In this document: positions 25,001 through 34,343 of the stretch, in pieces
Position numbering within the stretch: the first letter of the stretch is position 1
Layout of the letters: each line of letters begins with the position of its first letter
Assembly: GCA_017466365.1 (NCBI GenBank)
Contig: JAFTUG010000014.1
Location: 1-56,250 of the forward strand
Length of the DNA: 56,250 nucleotides
Direction: 5' to 3'
Source: Clostridia bacterium
Lineage (GTDB): Bacteria; Bacillota; Clostridia; Oscillospirales; Acutalibacteraceae
Made by a program: the position numbers and the translations under genes
The notes under the pieces: generated by a model
Databases searched by the model: none
Seen by the model: only the letters and a program-made list of their open reading frames with translations
What the model was told of the DNA's origin: nothing

Positions 25001-26092
25001 ATGACAATCTATTTTGGTGAAAATCTTAAGAAGCTCCGTAAATCAAAGGACCTCACACAGGAGGCGCTCGCAGATTTCCTCGGTATGTCATTCCAGGCAA
25101 TAAGCAAATGGGAAAGAGGCGAAACCTATCCCGACATAACCATGCTTCCTACAATCGCGTTCTTCTTCGGCGTTACTGTTGACAGTCTTCTCGGCACAAA
25201 TGAAATTGAAAACGAAAACAAGGCAAATGAATATAACGAAGAATATTTACGTCTTTGCAATGAAAGAAAATACGATGAAGCAAGAGAACTTATGAAAAAA
25301 GCTTCGCACGAATTCCCCGGCAACTATGAAATTCTTTCCAAATATTTTGCAGCCCTTACAAACAACCGTGACTACAAAGACGGCGAATATCTGATTTCCA
25401 TAAAACCCGAAATGCAAAGGATATATGATATCATCTGCAATTACTGCACGGATGACAGCATCAGAATATGGAGCAAAAGAAATATGTGCTTCTATCTCCG
25501 TGACTTGAGTCTTGTTGAAAATTCCGGCGTTGATATTTCTGAAGCGGAAGCAATTCTTGCGGAAATGCCCATTATGAGAAACACTCAGGATTATGTTTCA
25601 ATGTACATGTATCCGTTTGACGACGAAAAACGCTCCCTTTCTTGCGCAAACGGGATTTCAGAAATGCTCCGCCTTTTCGGCGAAATAATGGACAGACGCC
25701 ACAAGAACTTCCTTGATGTCGATGATGAAATAGCTGATGCATATATCAACCTTGTTGAAAAGGTTATGCCGGACGGAGATTACGGAAAAAGCTGGTATCT
25801 TATCGTTATACACACTCAAAGAATCGGAGTGAGAAAATATCTCAAGGGCGATGAAAAGGGCGCACTTGAATGTTTTGAAAAAGCTGTCAGACTTGCAGAA
25901 AAATATGATGAAACTCCCGAAATCAGCATCCATACCTCCCCTGCCGTCAAAGGAGTTGTGTTTGATAAATCCAAAGCATACAGATTCTGGGAAGGCTCCT
26001 TTGCAGAGGATATCAAAGACGGTCTGCGCAACAGACCCCAGCTTTCCGAAGAATTCAAAAACAGCGAAGAGTTTAAGAGGATAGTTAAGTAA
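25001..26092 (+). CDS. XRE-family regulator with a helical C-terminal domain
   Basis: 363 residues. The N-terminal HTH_3 domain reads LKKLRKSKDLTQEALADFLGMSFQAISKWERGETYPD (about 10-46). The rest is Glu/Lys-rich and alpha-helical, TPR-like in feel (NERKYDEARELMKKAS, then GALECFEKAVRLAEKYDE), probably for ligand or protein binding. This layout is common in Clostridia; targets are unknown. AAAGGTGA precedes the start. It is transcribed alone and ends at a long hairpin. Confidence 0.85.
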   Translation: MTIYFGENLKKLRKSKDLTQEALADFLGMSFQAISKWERGETYPDITMLPTIAFFFGVTVDSLLGTNEIENENKANEYNEEYLRLCNERKYDEARELMKKASHEFPGNYEILSKYFAALTNNRDYKDGEYLISIKPEMQRIYDIICNYCTDDSIRIWSKRNMCFYLRDLSLVENSGVDISEAEAILAEMPIMRNTQDYVSMYMYPFDDEKRSLSCANGISEMLRLFGEIMDRRHKNFLDVDDEIADAYINLVEKVMPDGDYGKSWYLIVIHTQRIGVRKYLKGDEKGALECFEKAVRLAEKYDETPEISIHTSPAVKGVVFDKSKAYRFWEGSFAEDIKDGLRNRPQLSEEFKNSEEFKRIVK

Positions 26093-26094
26093 AC

Positions 26095-26136
26095 ATCATC
26101 CCCCTGAAAATGCATGCACATTTTCAGGGGGATGAT
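26095..26136. terminator. Long perfect hairpin between convergent genes
   Basis: Two perfect 18-base arms (26095-26112 and 26119-26136) surround a CATGCA loop. The T-run on the plus strand begins only after an ATATATTATTG spacer. It lies between the stops of the convergent XRE and AI-2E-type genes and probably terminates both or blocks antisense reading. Confidence 0.7.
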
Positions 26137-26141
26137 ATATA

Positions 26142-27302
26142 TTATTGTTTTTTCTTTCTGTCCATACCCCAGAGGTGAATAATACCTTCGTCGTTGAGTG
26201 CCTTGACAAGCACGAAGGTTACCGGCAGGATAAAAATTCCGAGGAATCCGAAAAGCTGTACGCCGAGATACATTCCGAAAAGAGTAATTACGGGGTGCAT
26301 TCCAACATTCATTGCAACCAATCTCGGTTCAAGCACCTGACGGATAACGGTAATCACCGCATAGAGAATGATAAGACCGATTCCGAGTCCGATATTGCCC
26401 GTAAAAAGATTGAATATCGCCCACGGAATAAGAATTGTGCCCGTTCCGAGAACGGGAAGAATATCAACAATCGCCGTGATAATCGAGAGAACAAGTATAT
26501 ATCCTCCGCTGTAAACGCCGATAAGCTTAAGTATATTCAGACCTATCGAAACCTCGCAGAAGGTGATAAAAATAAGTGTTGCATAGGATTTGAGCATCTT
26601 TCCGAGAATATCGCCGAGAAGCCTTCTTGTTTTGACTATTGCAATCTCATGCTCACGGGAAATATTCTCGCTGATAAGTATTCTGAACTTATCGTAGTCA
26701 CAAGTTATGAAGAAACATGCTATAATACCCATGAAGACTGCCGCAAAAATACCGGGAATTTCCTTGGCGGTTGAAAGCAATCCTCCGAGAGGCGTTGCAA
26801 GAAAAGATAAATCAAAACTGCCTTCCATCGGGTCGGGCATGTTGGAAACCTCCTCCTGCGAAGCAAGCAGAAGTCTGTCAACAATGCCGGTAACTGAATC
26901 GGTAACGGTTTTTTCAAGAGTATCGGGCAAAACGGTGATTCTTGCAAGAATCCAGCTTTCCGCAGAACGGATTAAATTCGGCAAATCCGAAATTTTGGAC
27001 ATAATATATTCGCCGAAGCCCTTGAATTCAACAAAAAGTCTGTAACCGACGAGAACAACCGCCGAAATGATTACCGAGATAATCAGCAACACCGCCACGG
27101 CGCCGAGAATATTCTTTTTTATTTTTGTTTTCTCGGAAATAATTCTCAAAGGTTTTTGAAGAAGTATGGCAATCGCAAAGGCAACAATGAACGGCGCCAC
27201 AAGCCCGAATGCGAACTTCATAAAAAGATAGAAAAGCGCAACTATAACGGTGTAATAAGCAATATTTATCAGCGTTGCCTTTCTTTTTTCCGTAAGCTCC
27301 AT
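26142..27302 (-). CDS. AI-2E family transporter (putative permease)
   Basis: 386 residues with seven to eight helices: a helical pair at the N-terminus, the family segment PFIVAFAIAILLQKPL, a soluble middle (about 100-160), and a C-terminal membrane block with VDILPVLGTGTILIPWAI and EPRLVAMNVGMHPVITLFGMYLGVQLFG. Known members export autoinducer-2 or act in sodium/proton exchange; substrate here is unknown. It is transcribed alone and opposite to the XRE gene. Confidence 0.88.
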   Translation of the reverse strand: MELTEKRKATLINIAYYTVIVALFYLFMKFAFGLVAPFIVAFAIAILLQKPLRIISEKTKIKKNILGAVAVLLIISVIISAVVLVGYRLFVEFKGFGEYIMSKISDLPNLIRSAESWILARITVLPDTLEKTVTDSVTGIVDRLLLASQEEVSNMPDPMEGSFDLSFLATPLGGLLSTAKEIPGIFAAVFMGIIACFFITCDYDKFRILISENISREHEIAIVKTRRLLGDILGKMLKSYATLIFITFCEVSIGLNILKLIGVYSGGYILVLSIITAIVDILPVLGTGTILIPWAIFNLFTGNIGLGIGLIILYAVITVIRQVLEPRLVAMNVGMHPVITLFGMYLGVQLFGFLGIFILPVTFVLVKALNDEGIIHLWGMDRKKKQ

Positions 27303-27481
27303 TTAAATTCCCCCTTTTTAAAATGGTCTTCTCGGGTTATTTTACACCATTTTTCACTAAAAGGCAATTATTGTTATAAAAAAGACATAAAAATTTAACA
27401 AAAGTTAAAAATAGCTCTTTATTATTTTGAAAAAGTATGTTACAATTCTTTTAATTAGTTATTTTTAAAGGAGCGATTCGG

Positions 27482-28720
27482 ATGTATGTTGCCATAATGG
27501 GTTACGGCGTGGTCGGCTCGGGTGTTGCAACCCTTCTCAATAAAAACCACGAACACATCGTTAAAAAGAGTCTGCAGAGCGATATGCAGCTCAAATATAT
27601 TCTTGACCGCCGTACATTTCCCGGTGACCCTTATGAACATCTTCTCATCTCCGATTTCTCAAAGATAGCAGAGGATGACGAGGTAAAGATAGTTGTTGAA
27701 ACCATGGGCGGACTTCACCCCGCTTACGAATATGTTCTTGCTTGCCTTAAAGCAGGCAAAAACGTTGTAACCTCAAACAAAGAGCTTGTTGCCGCAAAGG
27801 GCTGTGAGCTTCTTAAGGTTGCAGACGAAAACAATGTTAACTTCCTGTTTGAAGCAAGCGTTGGCGGCGGTATTCCCATCATCAGACCCATCAGCCAGTG
27901 CCTTGCAGCAAACGATATTGATGAAATTGCAGGTATCCTCAACGGTACAACCAATTTCATCCTCACAAGAATGATAGTTGACGGAATGACCTTTGACGAG
28001 GCACTCCTTCTTGCCCAGAAAAACGGCTATGCAGAGCGTGACCCCTCCGCAGACGTTGACGGCCATGATGCTTGCAGAAAAATCTGCATTCTCGCCGCAC
28101 TCTGCTTCGGCAAGCACGTTTATCCCGACTCGGTTTATACCGAAGGCATTCGCAAGATTGACCTTGCAGACGTTGAATATGCACGCTCATGGGGCGGTGT
28201 AATCAAGCTCATCGCAAGAGCAAAGATGCTCGAAAGCGGCAAGGTTTCCGTTATGGTATCCCCCGCTTTTGTTCAGAATCACAGCCAGCTTGCAACCGTT
28301 GACGATGTATTCAACGCAATCCTCGTAAGAGGCGATGCAATCGGCGACGTTGTATTCTACGGCAAGGGCGCAGGCAAGATGCCCACAGCAAGCGCAGTTG
28401 TTGCAGACGTTATCGACTGTGCAAGACACATGCAGCGCAAGAAGTTCTTCGGCTGGGCTGACAGCGAAGAAGGCTATGTTGCAGACCACGGCGAAAGCGC
28501 ATCCGCTTTCTATATCAGAGCAACAACAGAGAATGCAGCGGCAGCCGTTGCACAGTTCAATTCTCTCTTCGGCTCTGTTAAGATGCTTACAAGAGAAAAT
28601 GCGCCTGACGGCGAAATCGCTTTTGTTACCGATATCTTCTCCGAAAAGGAAATGGCGGAAAAGCTTGCGCTTGTTAAAGAAGCAAAAATCGAATCGGTTA
28701 TCCGCATAACCGATTATTAA
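27482..28720 (+). CDS. hom: Homoserine dehydrogenase
   Basis: 412 residues. It reduces aspartate semialdehyde to homoserine on the way to Thr and Met. Seen: the NAD(P) motif MGYGVVGSGVATLL, TSNKELVAAKG, ASVGGGIPIIRP, LNGTTNFILTRM, and the catalytic region YAERDPSADVDGHDACRK. A C-terminal regulatory extension follows the catalytic domain and looks ACT-like. It is preceded by AAGGAG and 21 bases upstream of lysC, so the two form an aspartate-pathway operon. Confidence 0.96.
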   Translation: MYVAIMGYGVVGSGVATLLNKNHEHIVKKSLQSDMQLKYILDRRTFPGDPYEHLLISDFSKIAEDDEVKIVVETMGGLHPAYEYVLACLKAGKNVVTSNKELVAAKGCELLKVADENNVNFLFEASVGGGIPIIRPISQCLAANDIDEIAGILNGTTNFILTRMIVDGMTFDEALLLAQKNGYAERDPSADVDGHDACRKICILAALCFGKHVYPDSVYTEGIRKIDLADVEYARSWGGVIKLIARAKMLESGKVSVMVSPAFVQNHSQLATVDDVFNAILVRGDAIGDVVFYGKGAGKMPTASAVVADVIDCARHMQRKKFFGWADSEEGYVADHGESASAFYIRATTENAAAAVAQFNSLFGSVKMLTRENAPDGEIAFVTDIFSEKEMAEKLALVKEAKIESVIRITDY

Positions 28721-28741
28721 TCCCGACTGGAGGTCAATTTT

Positions 28742-29956
28742 ATGGGTTTAATTGTTCAGAAATTCGGCGGCAGCTCCGTTGCCAATGCCGAAAGAGTTAT
28801 GAATGTTGCAAGAATCGTTACCGATACTTATAAGGAAGGTAATGACGTTGTTGTTGTTGTTTCCGCACAGGGCGACACAACCGACGACCTTATTGCAAAG
28901 GCTAACGAAATCAACCCCAAGGCATCAAAGAGAGAAATGGATATGCTCCTTGCCTCGGGCGAACAGATTTCAATTTCACTTCTCGCCATGGCTATTGAAA
29001 GCCTCGGCTTCCCCGTTTGCTCGCTCCTCGGTTGGCAGGCAGGCTTCTCAACAAATTCCGTTTACGGCTCGGCAAGAATCAAGAAGGTTAAGGCTGACCG
29101 CATCAAGATGGAAATTGCAAAGAAAAACATCGTAATTGTTGCAGGCTTCCAGGGTCTTAACAAATACGATGATATAACAACACTCGGCAGAGGCGGTTCA
29201 GACACAAGCGCAGTTGCAATCGCAGCTTCAATGCACGCTGACCGCTGCCAGATTTTCACCGACGTTGAGGGTGTTTACACCGCAGACCCCAGAAAAGTCA
29301 AAGGTGCAATCAAGCTTGGCGAAATCACATACGACGAAATGCTTGAGCTTGCAACTCTCGGCGCACAGGTTCTCAACAACCGTTCGGTAGAAATGGCAAA
29401 AAAATATAATGTTAAGCTTGAAGTTCTTTCAAGCCTTGTAAGAAAGCCCGGCACAATTGTCAAGGAGGTAGCAGACATGGAAAAAATGCTCGTTAGAGGT
29501 GTAACAAAGGATACAGACGTTGCCCGTGTATCAATCATCGGTGTTCCCAACGTTCCCGGTATCGCATATAAAATTTTCGGAAAGCTCGCTGCAAAGGATG
29601 TTAACGTTGATATCATCCTTCAGTCAGTAGGCAGAGGCGACACAAAGGATATCGCTTTCACAACCGCAAAGGCAAAGCTTGATGACACCGTTGAAACCCT
29701 TAAGTCACTCGACCTTCTCGAGGGTCTTGAAATCATCTGCGACACAGATGTTGCAAAGGTTTCAGTTGTCGGTGCAGGCATGGAATCACATCCCGGCATC
29801 GCAGCAAAGATGTTTGAGGCACTCTTTGAGTCCGACGTTAACATTCAGATGATTGCAACAAGCGAAATCAAGATTTCCGTTCTCATCGATGTTAAGGATG
29901 CAGACAAGGCTGTTGAAGCAGTTCACAACGCATTCATTCCCGTTATCAACGAATAA
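28742..29956 (+). CDS. lysC: Aspartate kinase
   Basis: 404 residues. It phosphorylates aspartate, the committed step to Lys, Thr and Met. Seen: VQKFGGSSVANAERV at the N-terminus, LLASGEQIS, TLGRGGSDTSAVAIA, and FTDVEGVYTADPRKV. Two ACT domains follow (about 260-404), the usual sites of feedback inhibition by lysine and/or threonine. It is translated from its own GGAGG site after hom and followed by a strong terminator. Confidence 0.97.
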   Translation: MGLIVQKFGGSSVANAERVMNVARIVTDTYKEGNDVVVVVSAQGDTTDDLIAKANEINPKASKREMDMLLASGEQISISLLAMAIESLGFPVCSLLGWQAGFSTNSVYGSARIKKVKADRIKMEIAKKNIVIVAGFQGLNKYDDITTLGRGGSDTSAVAIAASMHADRCQIFTDVEGVYTADPRKVKGAIKLGEITYDEMLELATLGAQVLNNRSVEMAKKYNVKLEVLSSLVRKPGTIVKEVADMEKMLVRGVTKDTDVARVSIIGVPNVPGIAYKIFGKLAAKDVNVDIILQSVGRGDTKDIAFTTAKAKLDDTVETLKSLDLLEGLEIICDTDVAKVSVVGAGMESHPGIAAKMFEALFESDVNIQMIATSEIKISVLIDVKDADKAVEAVHNAFIPVINE

Positions 29957-29965
29957 GAATGATTT

Positions 29966-30000
29966 AACCCCTCGGATTTCTCCGAGGGGTTTACTTTTTA
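29966..30000 (+). terminator. Terminator after lysC
   Basis: Perfect 11-bp stem AACCCCTCGGA/TCCGAGGGGTT with a TTTC loop, then TTACTTTTTA. It overlaps the stop end of the convergent ogg-like gene. Confidence 0.85.
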
Positions 30001-30828
30001 ATAATAATTCCTTCTCCAATGGAACAAATACTGCTGTGCGATGCCTCTTGCACCGTTTGTGCATTCGGGCAGACCGTCGGGATAAAGCTCGCTCATAATT
30101 CGTTTCACCCACACATCAATGGGGAAGGCATCAATCTTTCCGAAGCCGTAGAGAAGCGAGCACTGTGCAACCTTCTCCCCCACTCCCTTAATTTTTATCA
30201 GCTCATCTCTGCCCTCATCAATGGTGAGGGCATAAATTTTTTCGATATCAATTTCGCCGTTTGCAACCTTTTCAGCGGCATCGATTATATATTTTGCCCT
30301 GAAGCCTGCCCTTATAGGTGCAAGCGCTTCAACTCCTGCCTCTGCAATTTTTGCAGCGGAGGGAAAGGAATAGTCATCATTGCCCAGAGGCTCGCCAAGA
30401 AGTCGGCAAAGGCGGTCTATGATGCCTTTTATACGGGGGATATTGTTATTCTGTGAAATAATAAAAGAGCAAATCGCCTCCCACGGCTCCTGACACAGCA
30501 GCCTTATTCCGTAGCAGGTATCAACCGCCTCGGCAAGATATCGATCTGCCATGAAATTGCGGCAGAGTGTGCCGTAATCACGTTCAAGGTCGAAATACCC
30601 AATCCAGATATTCTCAAAATCCTCTTTGTTTGTTCCGATGAATTCAATTCCCCTCTCGGTTTTTTTGAGGGTAAGCGGTTTTGAAAATGCCACGCCGTGC
30701 CATTCGTCATCACCCGTCTGCACCCAGCGGAATGCCTGACCGCAGTCAAGAGTCAAAGCGAGGTCGAAGCAGTCGGGAACTAAAATAATCTTATTATCCT
30801 CAATTGTATATGTATTTTTTACAGCCAT
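29998..30828 (-). CDS. ogg: 8-oxoguanine DNA glycosylase (OGG1-type)
   Basis: 276 residues. It removes 8-oxoguanine from DNA. An N-terminal OGG_N domain (CGQAFRWVQTGDDEWHGVAF, about 29-48) precedes the HhH-GPD domain. The catalytic Lys219 lies in IKGVGEKVAQCS and Asp238 in AFPIDVWVKRI, as in the bifunctional OGG1 glycosylase/lyases. FIISQNNNIPRIK is the damage-reading helix. It is a single-gene unit convergent with lysC. Confidence 0.92.
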   Translation of the reverse strand: MAVKNTYTIEDNKIILVPDCFDLALTLDCGQAFRWVQTGDDEWHGVAFSKPLTLKKTERGIEFIGTNKEDFENIWIGYFDLERDYGTLCRNFMADRYLAEAVDTCYGIRLLCQEPWEAICSFIISQNNNIPRIKGIIDRLCRLLGEPLGNDDYSFPSAAKIAEAGVEALAPIRAGFRAKYIIDAAEKVANGEIDIEKIYALTIDEGRDELIKIKGVGEKVAQCSLLYGFGKIDAFPIDVWVKRIMSELYPDGLPECTNGARGIAQQYLFHWRRNYY

Positions 30829-30957
30829 TTTCTTTATTCTCCAAACTGTAATATTATGATAATTTTGCGAAAAAAATCGCTATAATTTCATCGACAAATT
30901 GCAACATTTTGTAAAGTTTGTACAACCTTTTGTATATTCTATTTTAGAATTATAAAG

Positions 30958-31033
30958 TTTTCCACACCCGTTTTTGGTGATAAATAAGGGGTCTTTCACT
31001 TGGTTGTTCAACTTTTCCACACAGTTATCCACT
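30958..31033. promoter_or_regulatory. Cluster of DnaA-box-like 9-mers
   Basis: Two TTTTCCACA (30958-30966 and 31013-31021) and one TTATCCACT (31025-31033), each one mismatch from the DnaA box TTATCCACA, all in the same orientation, next to an A/T-rich stretch. The whole 325-bp gap 30829-31153 holds no gene; it also carries the promoters of ogg and of the 31154 gene, which I could not place precisely. Confidence 0.45.
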
Positions 31034-31153
31034 TTTTTGGCGGAAAAGTCATTTATACAGATTGTATATTAAACATTAAAAACTGCAATGAATATCTTCC
31101 CTCTCCTCTGCCAAAAATAACATAGAACTTCCGCAGTGAAAGGAGAACTCGAG

Positions 31154-31426
31154 TTGATAAAAGGGGTCAACAGACAGGTTGTTGAAATAACGCAGACACA
31201 GTGCGAATATTTTGAAAGGGTGCTGTTTTTCATAAAACCCGAATACTCGGCGGTCAGTGAGGGTGATTTGAGGGAAAGGGCAAGTGAAATAGCCCAGAGT
31301 GCAGGCATGCCGCCTGCCGCAAGGCTGCGAAAAAGCAGAATACGCCTTGCATTGAGCATGAGTGCCGCCGCCTGCGCAGGGGCATCAATCAGCGGAATCA
31401 TTTTTCTGCTGACATCATTTTTCTGA
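31154..31426 (+). CDS. Small conserved membrane protein, unknown
   Basis: 90 residues from a TTG start (31154), chosen because AAAGGAG lies eight bases upstream. A GTG at 31136 overlaps that RBS and is less likely. Residues 1-50 are soluble (LIKGVNRQVVEITQTQCEYFERVLFFIKPEYS), and the C-terminus is a Gly/Ala-rich transmembrane helix (about 66-89). I recall similar uncharacterised proteins in Ruminococcaceae. Its 3' end overlaps the convergent nth gene by 12 bases. Confidence 0.75.
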   Translation: MIKGVNRQVVEITQTQCEYFERVLFFIKPEYSAVSEGDLRERASEIAQSAGMPPAARLRKSRIRLALSMSAAACAGASISGIIFLLTSFF

Positions 31427-32047
31427 ATAATGGCTGCAAAAGCCGTTCATAACGCAGCTTTCGCACTTGGGTCTGCCCGAAATGCAGGTTTCTCTGCCGT
31501 GAAGAACGCAGCGGTGGCAAAAATCGTTGCTTTCTTCGGGCGGAAGAATTTCACGAAGCTGCATTTCAACCTTGAAGGGGTCTTTTGAAGAAGCGAGACC
31601 GAGCAGGTTGGAAATTCTTATCAGGTGAGTATCCGCAACAACGGCAGGCTGACCGTAAACATCGCCCATGATAAGGTTTGCGGTTTTTCTTCCTACGCCG
31701 GGCAGAGAAGTGAGCTTTTCAATGGTATCAGGTACTTCACCGCCGAATTCTGCAATCATTTTTTGGCACATTCCGATGATATCCTTCGCCTTTGCCCTGA
31801 AAAATCCGCAGGAATGAATGAGGTTTTCAACATCGGATAAATCAGCATTTGCAAAATCCTCAACGGTTTTGTATTTTTCAAAAAGTGCGGGCGTAACAAG
31901 ATTCACCCTTGCATCGGTGCATTGAGCTGAAAGACGGGTTGCGATTATCAGCTGCAAAGGATTTTCGGCATTGAGTGAACAAATTGAATCGGGATATTTT
32001 TCCTTGAGCGCATTAACTGCGAGCAGGGCTTTTTCTTTTTTATCCAT
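31415..32047 (-). CDS. nth: Endonuclease III
   Basis: 210 residues. DNA glycosylase/AP lyase for oxidised pyrimidines. Seen: the HhH motif LPGVGRKTANLIM with catalytic Lys121, ADTHL with Asp139, and the C-terminal [4Fe-4S] motif C-X6-C-X2-C-X5-C (Cys188, 195, 198, 204). The frame is open to 32086, but ATG 32047 has GGAG seven bases upstream and gives the usual length. It overlaps the small membrane protein gene by 12 bases tail to tail. Confidence 0.96.
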   Translation of the reverse strand: MDKKEKALLAVNALKEKYPDSICSLNAENPLQLIIATRLSAQCTDARVNLVTPALFEKYKTVEDFANADLSDVENLIHSCGFFRAKAKDIIGMCQKMIAEFGGEVPDTIEKLTSLPGVGRKTANLIMGDVYGQPAVVADTHLIRISNLLGLASSKDPFKVEMQLREILPPEESNDFCHRCVLHGRETCISGRPKCESCVMNGFCSHYSEK

Positions 32048-32243
32048 AAGCTTCTCCGTTTTAATAAATGAATTGTGCAGATACACATTATAAGCTACAG
32101 CTCAATTATATACTAACAGCTCTTATTTTTGAATATTAAATTTGAAATTAATATGAATTTTTATCTTTACCATATAAAAACAGTTGATTTTGAAATGATT
32201 TCATGTTAACATAATAATAACTATAAAATGGGAGGATACCCTT

Positions 32244-34292
32244 ATGAAGAATAAATTCACCTCAAGGCTCTGTGTATTCATGTGCTTTATTCTTATTCTT
32301 TCAACATTTGCAGCCTGCAGTGTTAAACAGGATGAAAACGGCACAACAACAGCGCCCGTTATACCACAGGATGAATGGGTGCCCGGAATTGATACATATG
32401 TACCCGTTACAATTACAAACGTTGAGCTCGTTGAGCTTGTTTCCGAGGCTCTCGGTGAAGAAGCAAGCGGATTTAACGGCGATTTGAACACTCTTACTCC
32501 CGAGCAGCTCGAAAAGGTTGAAAACCTCGCTGCCGATAAGGGCCTTGTTGTTGAAAAGGATGAAAACAACAACACCGTTATCAAGAAGGAAGATGTTCCC
32601 GCAACCAACGTAACACCTGAAGAATACACACAGATTATGAATCAGGTTTCCGTTAAGGACCCGAATAACATCAGCCCCAGCGAATACGTTGAAATTTCAA
32701 AGGTTGCGGCAACCAACAACATGATTGCCGTTACAAAACCCGGCTCAAGTGAGGTTGCTATCGTTAAACCCGTAAGCACCACCAAGAGACCCACCTCACC
32801 CGCAGCAAAACCCACCAACGCTAACTCCGCAAATCCTGTTAACCCCGTTCCTTCACAGGATTTCAACGCAACAGTAGCTCCCCTTGACACAACAAAGAAA
32901 ACAACATCTGTTTATGTTCCTGTAACTCCTGCTTATGTTGCTTCAAAAGGAACAACCAAGGCTGATGTTTCCACTCTTGCAACTGACTGGGTCAGCACCG
33001 CAGGCACAGCTTCGGGCAGCGTTTTCTGGGACAATGAAGCAACAGCAGACGGCGGAATAGTATCCGTCGGATACACATATCAGTTCATCGACGGCTCCGT
33101 TAAAGATTACACCTCGGGTATTATTGCCAAATACTCCGACGACGGCAAGCTTGAATGGTCAAAAATCATCGGCGGTACGGCAGCAAACAGAGGCGAATAT
33201 GCAGTTAAGGCAAAGACCTCATTTGAAAATGTTGCTGTTCTCAATGACGGCAGTATACTTGTAGTCGGCGAAACAAGAGCCGAAGATATCGTAAGCCCCG
33301 CAGAATACAAATGTCCCGAAACCGTTGAAGGCATCGTTGTTAAGCTCAACAGCAAGGGCGACGTTGTATGGACAAAGCTTTACGGCGGCAGCAAGGGTGA
33401 CATGATTCACTCCGTACATCCTACCGCAGACGGCGGCTTTGTAATCGGCGGTAAGTCCGAATCCCCCGATGCTGACCTTAAAGACCTCGGAACACAGTCA
33501 ATCAAGGCATTTATTTTCAAGTGCGATGCAAACGGCAACATCCAGTGGCGTCAGGCACTTTCAGGCTCGAAACATAACACGGTTGAAGATCTTGAAGTTA
33601 ACTCCGCAGGTGAAATTTATGCAGATATCGCTTGCTACAGCGGCGACGGTGAATTCGCAGATGTTGAAGGCACCGGACTTCTTAAGAAAACAACCGTTAT
33701 CGTAAAAATCAGCCCCACCGGCAGCATTCTCTGGAAAAAGGGCATCTTTGACACAGGCGTAACAAACCTCTATGCAATGGATATTGCACATGACGGCGGC
33801 GTTGTTATCGCAGGTAACTATTCCGTTCCTGCAAGCGGAACAGGCGAAGGAACAGCCTTTGAGGGCATTTATAACGGCGGTACTGCAGGTACAATGGACG
33901 GCGCAATCATTAAGATTAAGTCCGACGGTTCAATCGGCTGGACCCGTACTGTTGTAGGATTTGAACATGATTTCATTACCGGCATTGTTGCAATCCCCGG
34001 CGGATATGCTGTTTCGGGCTACACCAAGTCCACAAACAGAGACTTTAAGGTTACCAACGCAGGCAATTTTGACTGCTTTGTTTATACCTTATCCACAGGC
34101 GGAAAGCTTGAAAGCATCTATGCCTTCGGCGGAAGCAACACCGATAACGCAAGAGGTCTTTGCACCGACGGCGAAGCACTTTATATCTGCGGTTCAACAA
34201 ATTCAAGCGACGGTATGTTCTCAAACGGCTCCGTAAAGAGCAACGGCGAAGTACCCGTTTGCTTCATCGGACGTTATCAGATAGCTAAATAA
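32244..34292 (+). CDS. Secreted beta-propeller-type lipoprotein
   Basis: 682 residues. Signal peptide with lipobox FAAC (Cys25). Residues 26-240 are low-complexity, Thr/Pro/Asn-rich with short acidic helices, probably a wall-spanning stalk. From about 245 to the end, units of 40-60 residues repeat, of the form 'G-D-x-x-W-x-K-x-x-G-G-(S/T)...D-x-x-x-x-x-x-x-x-D-G-G-x-(V/I)-x-(G/A)-G' (for instance GGSKGDMIHSVHPTADGGFV), typical of delta-60/PQQ-like propellers. The ligand is unknown. It has a strong GGGAGG RBS and is transcribed alone. Confidence 0.8.
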   Translation: MKNKFTSRLCVFMCFILILSTFAACSVKQDENGTTTAPVIPQDEWVPGIDTYVPVTITNVELVELVSEALGEEASGFNGDLNTLTPEQLEKVENLAADKGLVVEKDENNNTVIKKEDVPATNVTPEEYTQIMNQVSVKDPNNISPSEYVEISKVAATNNMIAVTKPGSSEVAIVKPVSTTKRPTSPAAKPTNANSANPVNPVPSQDFNATVAPLDTTKKTTSVYVPVTPAYVASKGTTKADVSTLATDWVSTAGTASGSVFWDNEATADGGIVSVGYTYQFIDGSVKDYTSGIIAKYSDDGKLEWSKIIGGTAANRGEYAVKAKTSFENVAVLNDGSILVVGETRAEDIVSPAEYKCPETVEGIVVKLNSKGDVVWTKLYGGSKGDMIHSVHPTADGGFVIGGKSESPDADLKDLGTQSIKAFIFKCDANGNIQWRQALSGSKHNTVEDLEVNSAGEIYADIACYSGDGEFADVEGTGLLKKTTVIVKISPTGSILWKKGIFDTGVTNLYAMDIAHDGGVVIAGNYSVPASGTGEGTAFEGIYNGGTAGTMDGAIIKIKSDGSIGWTRTVVGFEHDFITGIVAIPGGYAVSGYTKSTNRDFKVTNAGNFDCFVYTLSTGGKLESIYAFGGSNTDNARGLCTDGEALYICGSTNSSDGMFSNGSVKSNGEVPVCFIGRYQIAK

Positions 34293-34302
34293 TTAAATTC
34301 AA

Positions 34303-34342
34303 AAAAAGAACTGCTTCTCTGAAAAGTGAAGCAGTTCTTTTT
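34303..34342. terminator. Bidirectional terminator
   Basis: Arms AAAAAGAACTGCTTC and GAAGCAGTTCTTTTT (15 bp, 10-base loop) give a T-run at the 3' side on both strands. It serves the propeller lipoprotein gene and the convergent LURP-like gene. Confidence 0.9.
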
Positions 34343-34343
34343 G

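Noticed and set aside
30829-31153. Chromosomal origin of replication
   Set aside because: Only three imperfect DnaA boxes, and no dnaA, dnaN, rpmH or gyrase genes nearby.
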